Assembly: GCA_027084065.1 (NCBI GenBank)
Contig: JALWLR010000077.1
Location: forward strand, 1 to 6,537
Origin: Helicobacteraceae bacterium
GTDB lineage: Bacteria > Campylobacterota > Campylobacteria > Campylobacterales > Sulfurimonadaceae
Length of the DNA stretch: 6,537 bases
Direction: 5' to 3'
Positions 1 through 6,242 of the stretch are shown here, one piece after another. A program made the position numbers and the translations under genes. Numbering within the stretch: the stretch's first letter is position 1; each line of letters begins with the position of its first letter. The notes under the pieces were generated by a model. It was not told the origin of the DNA. It did not search any database and worked only from the letters and a program-made list of their open reading frames with translations.

Positions 1-25
1 AGATTATAATTTTTAGGGGGATCGG

Positions 26-250
26 ATGAATGTATTGGATCTTCAAATAGGGGAACATGCAAAAGTGAAAAAAATTAGCGCTTCTAGTGATCTAAAACGA
101 CGGTTGATTTCATTTGGTGTCATCAAGGGAGCGGATGTACAGCTTCTTGCCACGGCACCGGCGAAAAGTACGGTGGAGATAGAGGTTGGGAAGATGAAAA
201 TAGCGCTTCGAAAAGAGGAGGCAAAAAAAATAGAGGTGGAAAAAGTATGA
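26..250 (+). CDS. feoA: FeoA, ferrous iron transport accessory protein
   Basis: This is a 74-residue cytoplasmic protein of the FeoA family, small SH3-like proteins that support Fe(II) uptake by FeoB. The length is usual for the family (about 75-80). The visible pattern fits: an N-terminal L-x-x-G-x-x-A-x-V-x-x-I stretch, then a conserved RRLISFGVIKG segment at about residues 25-35, and an ALRKEEAKKIEV ending that matches the family's closing strand. There are no membrane segments. The start is supported by the strong Shine-Dalgarno AGGGGG at 15-20, five bases before the ATG. The stop codon overlaps the feoB start by four bases (ATGA at 247-250), so the two are almost certainly co-transcribed and translationally coupled. 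The promoter must lie mostly upstream of the window. A Fur site would be expected there but cannot be seen. The identification is secure from sequence and neighbour together. Confidence 0.93.
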   Translation: MNVLDLQIGEHAKVKKISASSDLKRRLISFGVIKGADVQLLATAPAKSTVEIEVGKMKIALRKEEAKKIEVEKV

Positions 251-2388
251 ATGAAACCGGAAAAGTCTGTCCTGTTACAGCAAATCATATAAAGATAGCA
301 TTAGTCGGTCAGCCGAATGTTGGAAAAAGTATGTTGATCAACTCTATTTCCAATGCCCATTTGCATGTAGGGAACTTTTCCGGTGTTACAGTGGAGAAAA
401 CAGAGGTTTTTTTCGACTATAAAAACCACCATTTTACCGTTGTGGATCTTCCCGGAACATATGCTTTTACCAATTATACGATAGAAGAGCGGGTAACACA
501 TGACTTTTTATGCAACGAAGAGTATGATCTCATTCTCAATGTCGTTGACTCGACGAACTTGGAAAAGAATTTTCAGCTAACATCTGAGCTTTTGACGATG
601 GGCAAAAAGATTGTCATCGCCTTAAATATGAGTGACGAGGCGGAAAAAGAGGGTATTGAGATAGATGAAAAGTACATGAGCGAGCTTTTGGGAGTGCCTT
701 GTGTCAAGACATCTGCTGCGAAAAAAGAGGGGATCGAGGAGCTATTAGAGGTGATAATAGCGACACACGAAGCTCCACGCAAAGAACCAAAACTTGTCTT
801 TAGCGAGCCTGTCGAAGAGGAGATAGAGCGAATAGTTTCGTTTTTGAAACATCACAGTTGCGAACTCCCACTCACTCCAAGAGAAATAGCCATCAACCTG
901 CTTAAAGAGAATGAGACAGTATATAACCTTATACGAAAAAAGCCGATTTGGATCGAGTTGCAGCCTATAGTGCTTGATGCGATGCGCCATATAGAACTTC
1001 ATCACGATACGGATGACATCAAAGAGGCGTTCGCTGAAGAGTATGCAAGTTTTATTCGGGGTGTTTTGGCAGAGACACTCAAAGTACACAAACGTGAAAA
1101 AGAGAGAACTTTAACGGAGAAAATCGACTCTATTTTGATTCATCCGTTATGGGGTATTCCGATTTTTCTTTTATTTATGTGGGCGCTTTTTCAGCTCACT
1201 TTTGAACTGGGTGCGGTCCCTATGGACTACATCGACGGTTTCTTCGGATGGCTTGGCGATACGGTTGGGCAAACGATACACAATGAAGATATACGCAGCC
1301 TTATTGTGGACGGACTTATAGGCGGTGTCGGAGCGGTAGTGCTCTTTACACCAAATATCATCATTTTGTTTATAGGTATAACATTGCTGGAGACGACCGG
1401 TTACATGAGTCGTGTCGCATTTTTGCTCGATGGGCTCTTTCATAAATTTGGTCTGCATGGGCAGAGTTTCATTCCACTTGTGACCGGTTTTGGCTGCTCC
1501 ATTCCTGCATATATGAGTACGAGAATTTTGAAAAACGATCGTGACAGGTTGCTGACACTTTTTATTATCGGGTTTATGAGTTGTGGTGCACGTCTTCCTG
1601 TTTATGTTTTGTTTGCAGGTGCTTTTTTCCCCGAAGAGATGGCGGGAACAGTACTATTTATCATCTATATCTCAGGAGCGATTTTAGGGCTTGTAGCGGC
1701 AAAAGTTCTGAAAATGACCGCTTTTAAAGGGATTGATGAACCGTTTGTTATGGAGATGCCGAAGTATCGTCTGCCCAGTTTGAAGCTTGTATGGCATACA
1801 GTTTTTACACAGACATGGATGTATTTGAAAAAAGCGGGAACGTTTATAGCAGGAGCCACAGTGCTCATCTGGTTTTTAAGTAACTATCCGCATGATCATG
1901 CACTTGAAATGGAGTACATGCAAAAGATAGAGCAGGCATCCAGCCAGCAAGAAAAGAGAGAGCTTGAACAGACGCTTGCAGAAAAGATGCTGGAGCGAAG
2001 CTATCTCGGTCGTATAGGAAAATGGAGTGAACCGCTTGTTGAACCGCTTGGGTTTGATTGGAAAATGAATGTGGCGCTCCAAGCCGGACTTGCCGCCAAA
2101 GAGGTGGTTGTCTCAACACTTGGAGTACTCTATTCCCTTGGAGATGAGGTAGATGAGCAGAGCACTACGCTTAAAGATAGAATTCGTGAAGAGATTCCTT
2201 TCCCGTCGGCTGTTGCTTTTATTGTCGTGATTATGATCTATTTGCCGTGCTTGGCGGCATCGGTCGTCTTTACAAAAGAGGCAGGGCATATCAAATACTT
2301 CTTCTATCTCTTTGCGTTTACATCCATAGTGGCGTATATGATGGCTTTTATCGCCTACCGAATCACTTTGGCCATTGCCGGCGGCTAA
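247..2388 (+). CDS. feoB: FeoB, Fe(II) transporter with GTPase domain
   Basis: FeoB is the inner-membrane ferrous iron transporter; this copy has 713 residues, a normal length. The N-terminal G domain is complete: G1 GQPNVGKS at 21-28, G2 Thr48 in VGNFSGVTVEK, G3 DLPG at 67-70, G4 NMSD at 127-130 and G5 TSAA at 155-158. A helical linker (GDI-type region) of about 120 residues follows. The membrane part starts near residue 295 and carries two Gate regions with their cysteines, GCSIP at 416-420 (Cys417) and SCGARLP at 445-451 (Cys446). The late motifs LAAKEVV (615-621) and YLPCLA (665-670) are also present. About 14 residues precede the G domain, including Cys8. The start has the Shine-Dalgarno GAGGTGG at 233-239 and overlaps the feoA stop. 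No feoC follows. Nothing is broken or missing. Regulation by Fur is likely from the family but not visible here. Confidence 0.97.
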   Translation: MNETGKVCPVTANHIKIALVGQPNVGKSMLINSISNAHLHVGNFSGVTVEKTEVFFDYKNHHFTVVDLPGTYAFTNYTIEERVTHDFLCNEEYDLILNVVDSTNLEKNFQLTSELLTMGKKIVIALNMSDEAEKEGIEIDEKYMSELLGVPCVKTSAAKKEGIEELLEVIIATHEAPRKEPKLVFSEPVEEEIERIVSFLKHHSCELPLTPREIAINLLKENETVYNLIRKKPIWIELQPIVLDAMRHIELHHDTDDIKEAFAEEYASFIRGVLAETLKVHKREKERTLTEKIDSILIHPLWGIPIFLLFMWALFQLTFELGAVPMDYIDGFFGWLGDTVGQTIHNEDIRSLIVDGLIGGVGAVVLFTPNIIILFIGITLLETTGYMSRVAFLLDGLFHKFGLHGQSFIPLVTGFGCSIPAYMSTRILKNDRDRLLTLFIIGFMSCGARLPVYVLFAGAFFPEEMAGTVLFIIYISGAILGLVAAKVLKMTAFKGIDEPFVMEMPKYRLPSLKLVWHTVFTQTWMYLKKAGTFIAGATVLIWFLSNYPHDHALEMEYMQKIEQASSQQEKRELEQTLAEKMLERSYLGRIGKWSEPLVEPLGFDWKMNVALQAGLAAKEVVVSTLGVLYSLGDEVDEQSTTLKDRIREEIPFPSAVAFIVVIMIYLPCLAASVVFTKEAGHIKYFFYLFAFTSIVAYMMAFIAYRITLAIAGG

Positions 2389-2398
2389 TTTGCCAAAG
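2366..2398 (+). terminator. Hairpin over the feoB stop codon, possible weak terminator
   Basis: CTTTGGC (2366-2372) and GCCAAAG (2392-2398) form a perfect 7-base inverted repeat. Inside it, ATTGCC (2374-2379) can pair with GGCTAAT (2383-2389) with one bulged base, around a GGC loop. The structure spans the feoB stop codon at 2386-2388. The bases that follow (ATTGTGTAAG) are not a proper T-run, so a strong intrinsic terminator is unlikely. It could be a partial terminator or a structure protecting the 3' end of the feoAB transcript, just upstream of the next gene's promoter. Confidence 0.35.
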
Positions 2399-2415
2399 AT
2401 TGTGTAAGTATGCGT

Positions 2416-2421
2416 TATAAT
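2416..2421 (+). promoter_or_regulatory. Probable sigma-70 -10 box for the regulator-kinase unit
   Basis: A perfect TATAAT lies in the 63-base gap between feoB and the response regulator. Transcription would start near 2428, giving a leader of about 24 bases that keeps the Shine-Dalgarno AGGATAG (2441-2447) ahead of the ATG at 2452. No -35 box is seen at the expected distance, where the bases read CCAAAG. That is common for housekeeping promoters in Campylobacterota, which depend on the -10 box and T-rich DNA upstream. No operator repeat is evident. Confidence 0.5.
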
Positions 2422-2451
2422 TATCAAAACAGTTTATTATAGGATAGAAGC

Positions 2452-3138
2452 ATGGCAGAGAATAAAAGCAACGAAAAAAAGAAAATCCTGATGATAGAAG
2501 ATGATTTGGAGCTGGCGGAGATTTTGACGGAGTATCTAGAGCAGTTCGATTTCGATATTAAAGTAGAGGATGACCCTTTCAAGGCGGTCAGTATTTTGAA
2601 TCTTGAGCCTTTTGATTTGGTCATTTTGGATTTGACGCTTCCGGGCATGGATGGACTTGAAGTGTGTGAGTCCATTCGTGAACGTCAGGATATTCCCATC
2701 ATTATATCCTCTGCACGTAGTGATGTGACGGACAAAGTAAAGGCGCTAGAGCTTGGAGCGGATGATTATCTGCCAAAACCTTATGATCCGCGTGAGCTAG
2801 AAGCACGCATACAGTCGGTGCTTCGACGCTATGAGCAAAAAGCGAAAAACAAAAATGAAAATCAGAGCGATTTCAAGTGTGACAAAGAGACGATGACCAT
2901 TACCTACAAAGGTCGCGTCATAGACTTGACCAATGCGGAGTTTGGCATACTCTCTTACATGATTCAAAAACAGGGGCTTGTCGTATCTCGTGAAGATCTC
3001 ATCCACAATGTCAATGCCATCAACGAAGACAGCTCCAATAAATCCATCGATGTTATGGTCGGACGTATTCGTAACAAACTCGGCAACAAAGCGCTTATCG
3101 AGTCGGTCCGGGGCGTAGGTTACAAATTGGTCAAATAA
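2452..3138 (+). CDS. arsR: OmpR-family response regulator, ArsR-type partner of ArsS
   Basis: This 228-residue transcription factor has a receiver domain at about 11-130 and a winged-helix DNA-binding domain at about 135-228. Receiver residues are all present: acidic pocket Glu16/Asp17/Asp18, phospho-acceptor Asp60 in DLVILDLTLPGMDG, Ser87 in the SSA motif, Tyr106 and Lys109 in YLPKP. The effector domain shows the recognition-helix region SNKSIDVMVGRIRNKLG and the closing ESVRGVGYKLVK wing. The 11-residue polar, lysine-rich N-terminus is kept because AGGATAG (2441-2447) is well placed for the ATG at 2452. The kinase follows 7 bases later, so they form a cognate pair. The symbol refers to the acid-response regulator of Helicobacter, not the arsenic repressor of the same name, and is inferred mainly from the ArsS-type partner. 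Orthology within the OmpR family is less sure than the family itself. Confidence 0.85.
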   Translation: MAENKSNEKKKILMIEDDLELAEILTEYLEQFDFDIKVEDDPFKAVSILNLEPFDLVILDLTLPGMDGLEVCESIRERQDIPIIISSARSDVTDKVKALELGADDYLPKPYDPRELEARIQSVLRRYEQKAKNKNENQSDFKCDKETMTITYKGRVIDLTNAEFGILSYMIQKQGLVVSREDLIHNVNAINEDSSNKSIDVMVGRIRNKLGNKALIESVRGVGYKLVK

Positions 3139-3145
3139 AATTTCT

Positions 3146-4438
3146 ATGAAAAGACATGCCGTACTGCTGACAATACTTTTTGCTCTATTTGTTTCCATTG
3201 TGAGTGTGAGTATTGTCTTTTGGGAGTTTTATAAATTGAACAAAAAGCAGTATGTAGAACACATGTTTACCAAGTATGCTCTCATTACGCAGATATATCG
3301 CGAATATGAGCAAAACCCCTCCTCTCCGGCAACTTTAGAAGCCAATCTTGCATTGTACAATTTGGAACTTTTACGTGACAAAAAAAAGATAGCCTCTATA
3401 TTGGCACATGCAAAAGTGCTGAAAAAAAAGAGTTTTGAGACATTGAATGAATCAGTAATGTTTCGAGGTGGCGGTTTTTACAGAAAAAAGATTATTGAGC
3501 GTGTCGATGTCGCGATGTTGGAGTATAAAGGTGCGATCTATTTTTATGTAAAAACTCCCGTTGGAATCGTGATGATACGCGATAACAAATTAAAGCCCTA
3601 TAAAGCATGGCCGGTCATCTATGCCTATACAAGTGTATTTGCCATTATCTCCTTCTCTTTTTTTATGATTCTTGTCAAGTTAAGACCACTGATAGTGCTT
3701 AGAAAAAGAATAGAGCGCTTTGCCGGGGGTAATTTGGATGTCTCTTTTGGAACAAAACGCGAAGATGAAATAGGGCTGATAGCCAATGCCTTAGAGGATG
3801 CCAGAAACAAGATAAAATCGATGCTTGAAGCGCGTACTCTCTTTTTGAGAAATATAATGCATGAGCTTAAAACACCTATTGCCAAGGGGCGTCTTGCAAC
3901 GGCAATGCTCAAAGATCAAAAGCAGCAAAAGCGTTTTGAGTCTATATTTTTACGTCTGGAGACTCTTGTGAACGAGTTTGCGACGATTGAAGAGGTCAAT
4001 TCCATTGTGGATAAGAGCGAGTTTAAAGAGTACAGACTCATTGACATTATAGACGGTGCACTCGATATGGCAATGATTGAGAGAGAAAACGTTACTGTTG
4101 ACGTGCCGCCGACAGTGAAGAAAAAGGCGAGTTATAGACTCTATACGACAGCCATAAAAAATATGATTGACAACGGTATCAAATACTCCGTCGATTCTCA
4201 TGTATCTATAGTCTACAAAGATGGAGAGCTCTGTTTTGAAAGCAAAAGCGAATGTATTAAATTTCCTTTAAAGTATTACATAGAACCCTTTACAAAAGAG
4301 AACCCTTCTAAAAATAGTTTCGGACTTGGTTTGTATCTTGTTGATTCGATTCTTCAAGCACATGGAGAGGTTCTAGCACATGAGTATAAAGATGGGAAAA
4401 ATATTTTTATATTCGCCTCACAGCAGCTTCATTGCTAA
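3146..4438 (+). CDS. arsS: ArsS-family sensor histidine kinase
   Basis: This is a 430-residue inner-membrane sensor kinase. The order is: membrane segment at about 6-27, a periplasmic sensing region of about 128 residues (28-155), membrane segment at about 156-177, a HAMP linker from RPL at 180-182 to about 228, a HisKA dimerisation domain with phospho-acceptor His239 in NIMHELKTPIAKG, and an HATPase domain. The N box is KNMIDNGIKY with Asn343. The G2 box is FGLGLYLV (392-399). The usual G1 motif DxGxG between them is absent; ESKSECIKFPLKYY stands there, followed by IEPF. The HELKTPIAKG and RLETLVNEFATIEE segments resemble Helicobacter ArsS, which responds to acid. The periplasmic part has only two histidines, His39 and His88. 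No Shine-Dalgarno is seen before the ATG. The regulator stops 7 bases upstream, so translation probably depends on coupling. The signal sensed here is unknown; acid is inferred from the family. Confidence 0.88.
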   Translation: MKRHAVLLTILFALFVSIVSVSIVFWEFYKLNKKQYVEHMFTKYALITQIYREYEQNPSSPATLEANLALYNLELLRDKKKIASILAHAKVLKKKSFETLNESVMFRGGGFYRKKIIERVDVAMLEYKGAIYFYVKTPVGIVMIRDNKLKPYKAWPVIYAYTSVFAIISFSFFMILVKLRPLIVLRKRIERFAGGNLDVSFGTKREDEIGLIANALEDARNKIKSMLEARTLFLRNIMHELKTPIAKGRLATAMLKDQKQQKRFESIFLRLETLVNEFATIEEVNSIVDKSEFKEYRLIDIIDGALDMAMIERENVTVDVPPTVKKKASYRLYTTAIKNMIDNGIKYSVDSHVSIVYKDGELCFESKSECIKFPLKYYIEPFTKENPSKNSFGLGLYLVDSILQAHGEVLAHEYKDGKNIFIFASQQLHC

Positions 4439-4469
4439 AGTTTTATTTAAGAGTATGTCGATAGACTGT

Positions 4470-4492
4470 TTCTATGAGTCTTGTGCATAGAA
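4470..4492 (+). promoter_or_regulatory. Inverted repeat enclosing the mltF start codon
   Basis: TTCTATG (4470-4476) and CATAGAA (4486-4492) are a perfect 7-base inverted repeat with a 9-base loop. The mltF ATG at 4474-4476 lies inside the left arm. An alternative 5-base stem, AGACT (4463-4467) with AGTCT (4477-4481), would instead put the ATG in its loop. No Shine-Dalgarno is visible in the 35-base gap after the kinase gene. The structure could limit initiation, but both stems are short and AT-rich, so chance is possible. Confidence 0.3.
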
Positions 4493-5913
4493 CCTATGTC
4501 CCCCTTTCTATCGTACTTCTTGTTATTTTCTCCTTTACTGCAGGATGGTATGTCAGTACCTTGCAAAACAGACCCAAAGAGAAAAAAGAGGTCGTGCATC
4601 TCTCCAGACTGGAGCAGATACAAAAACGGGGTCTGCTCAATGTTGTTTTACTCAATTCCCCCTCTTGCTACTACATAGGTGTTAACGGTCCGACAGGGTA
4701 TGAATACGATCTTGTCAAAGATTATGCTAAAAAGCTGGGTGTGGATTTAAACATAACAACTGTTCATACGGTAAAAGAGGCATTGAGTTATACAACGAAT
4801 CCCGCTATAGACATCATTTCCGCAACATTGACAAAAACTCCAAATAGAAAAGAGCGCTATCGTTTCGGTCCAACCTACTTTGAAGTCCAAGAACAGGTAA
4901 TTTGCAACAGAGCGCTGCATAAAGAGGGGCGTTTTCCAAAAGACATCGAGGATCTGAGTGATAACAATATAGTCGTTGGGGATGCAACGAGTTATGAAGA
5001 AACGTTGCATGCACTACAAGAGGATGGATTTGAGCTAAATGTCACGACTGTCGAAGATCTTTCAACTGAGGAGCTGCTTGAGAGTGTTTCGAAAAAAGAG
5101 CGTGAGTGCACCGTTGCCGATTCGAACATCTATGCGATCAACCTGCGCTATTTTACCAACCTTGCTATGGCATTTAACATAAGCGGTCGCGAGGAGCTTG
5201 GATGGATCATTCCAAAGAATGCCGATGCCCTTGAAGCGGATATGTATGAATGGATCAATGCACTGAATCAAAGCGGAAAGATCATAGAGCTTAAAGATCA
5301 TTACTATAGTTATGTATTTCTTTTTGATTATTACGATAAAAAGATGTTTTATAAGCGTATGAAGAGTCGTTTACCGAAATATGAGCATATCTTTCGTCAA
5401 GCAGCAAAAAAGTATGCTCTGCCATGGACACTTCTTGCCGCGCAGAGTTATCAGGAGAGCCATTGGAATCCACATGCAAAAAGTTTTACGGGTGTTCGGG
5501 GACTTATGATGCTTACTCGTCGAACGGCGAAGTTGCTTGGTGTAAAAAAGAGAACGAATCCAAAGCAGAGCGTTTTTGGAGGGGCAAAACATCTAAGTAA
5601 CCTTATGCAACTTATTCCAAAAGATGTAAAGGGAGAGAATCGTTTGAAGTATGCACTTGCGGCGTACAACATTGGACTGGGGCATGTTCTTGATGCCATG
5701 AAACTTGCAAAAAAGCTCGATAGAAACCCAAACAGCTGGGCAGACTTGAAGATTGTTCTGCCTTACCTTTCACAAAAAAAGTATTATAGAAATCTTCGCT
5801 TTGGATATGCAAGGGGCAGTGAGCCTGTGCGTTATGTCGAAGGGATTTACGACTACAAAGACATTTTGGAAAAGCGCTATAGAGAAACGCTCAGTCGTGA
5901 GCATAGCCCCTAG
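4474..5913 (+). CDS. mltF: MltF-type membrane-bound lytic murein transglycosylase
   Basis: This 479-residue enzyme cleaves the MurNAc-GlcNAc bond of peptidoglycan to leave 1,6-anhydro ends, acting in the periplasm. An N-terminal hydrophobic segment at about 9-30 serves as signal or anchor. There is no lipobox, since the first cysteine is Cys65. A solute-binding (SBP_bac_3) domain spans about 46-280, with GPTGYEYDL at 72-80 and the ligand-binding pair Arg125 (TPNR) and Asp216 (VADS) kept. The C-terminal SLT domain (about 303-470) has catalytic Glu328 in SYQESHWNP, then GVRGLMMLT (340-348) and ALAAYNIG (394-401), and closes with GYARG. This is the MltF architecture, in which the first domain is thought to control the second. 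Start: an in-frame TAG at 4462-4464 rules out a longer protein; GTG at 4483 is an alternative. It lies 35 bases after the kinase with no separate promoter seen, so co-expression is likely. Confidence 0.92.
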   Translation: MSLVHRTYVPLSIVLLVIFSFTAGWYVSTLQNRPKEKKEVVHLSRLEQIQKRGLLNVVLLNSPSCYYIGVNGPTGYEYDLVKDYAKKLGVDLNITTVHTVKEALSYTTNPAIDIISATLTKTPNRKERYRFGPTYFEVQEQVICNRALHKEGRFPKDIEDLSDNNIVVGDATSYEETLHALQEDGFELNVTTVEDLSTEELLESVSKKERECTVADSNIYAINLRYFTNLAMAFNISGREELGWIIPKNADALEADMYEWINALNQSGKIIELKDHYYSYVFLFDYYDKKMFYKRMKSRLPKYEHIFRQAAKKYALPWTLLAAQSYQESHWNPHAKSFTGVRGLMMLTRRTAKLLGVKKRTNPKQSVFGGAKHLSNLMQLIPKDVKGENRLKYALAAYNIGLGHVLDAMKLAKKLDRNPNSWADLKIVLPYLSQKKYYRNLRFGYARGSEPVRYVEGIYDYKDILEKRYRETLSREHSP

Positions 5914-5926
5914 AGTGTTTCGCTCT
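5881..5926. terminator. Possible weak terminator stem at the convergent gene ends
   Basis: GAAACGCTC (5884-5892) can pair with GAGTGTTTC (5913-5921), nine pairs with one G-U in the plus-strand RNA. Two further outer pairs (5881-5882 with 5923-5924) form across a mismatch. The stem brackets the shared stop codons of mltF and rsfS. Downstream on the plus strand is pyrimidine-rich TCTTCTTCTCT rather than a clean T-run. On the minus strand the G-U pair becomes a mismatch. A smaller hairpin, GCTCA-GTCG-TGAGC at 5889-5902, competes with it. No better terminator exists between the two genes. Confidence 0.28.
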
Positions 5927-6242
5927 TCTTCTCTACCACTTCGGCTAAAAAACTTTCAAGGTCATATTTCGTTCTGTATTCCGGTGTCATGATATGAATA
6001 AGTATATCTCCAAGATCGATGACGACCCAGTCTCCGCTTTCATCTACATAGTGAAACGTCTCTTCGGGCTTAAGCTCTTTTTTCAAATGATCCAAAAGTG
6101 CGAGTGTATGTTTTTGTCCCAAAGAGGATGCTATGATAGCATTATCTACGATATACTCTTTTTGGCTGAGGTCAAAAACCTCGATGTTTTCAGCTTTATG
6201 TTTGTCTAAAATGTTCGTTATATTGTCTATTCTCGTTTTCAT
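5910..6242 (-). CDS. rsfS: RsfS, ribosomal silencing factor
   Basis: This 110-residue cytoplasmic protein belongs to the RsfS/RsfA (Iojap, DUF143) family. Members bind ribosomal protein uL14 on the large subunit and block subunit joining when nutrients run short. Family signatures are clear: KAENIEVFDLS at 16-26, DNAIIASS at 33-40, and the core SGDWVVIDLGDILIHIM at 69-85 followed by TPEYRTKYDLE (86-96). The length is normal for the family. The start chosen is the ATG at 6242, because AAGGA (6248-6252) sits five bases upstream and MKTRI matches the usual N-terminus. A longer reading from 6323 adds 27 residues that only mirror nadD in another frame. The gene begins inside the end of nadD (47-base overlap), a common pairing, and its stop codon shares CTAG with that of mltF. 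Confidence 0.93.
   Translation of the reverse strand: MKTRIDNITNILDKHKAENIEVFDLSQKEYIVDNAIIASSLGQKHTLALLDHLKKELKPEETFHYVDESGDWVVIDLGDILIHIMTPEYRTKYDLESFLAEVVEKKSETL

Noticed and set aside
5..10. TATAAT upstream of feoA as its promoter
   Set aside because: Transcription would start near 17, inside the Shine-Dalgarno at 15-20, leaving no usable leader. The true promoter is more likely upstream of the window.
745..2119. Long minus-strand open frames inside feoB
   Set aside because: They are antisense shadows of a fully conserved feoB, with no start signals or family resemblance.
4439..4473. A separate promoter for mltF in the gap after the kinase
   Set aside because: Only weak AT-rich matches such as TATTTA are present, with no convincing -10 box, so co-transcription with the kinase is the simpler reading.
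5753..6209. Two plus-strand open frames (5753-5992 and 5994-6209)
   Set aside because: They are mirror or shifted readings of mltF and rsfS, with low-complexity products and no recognisable domain.
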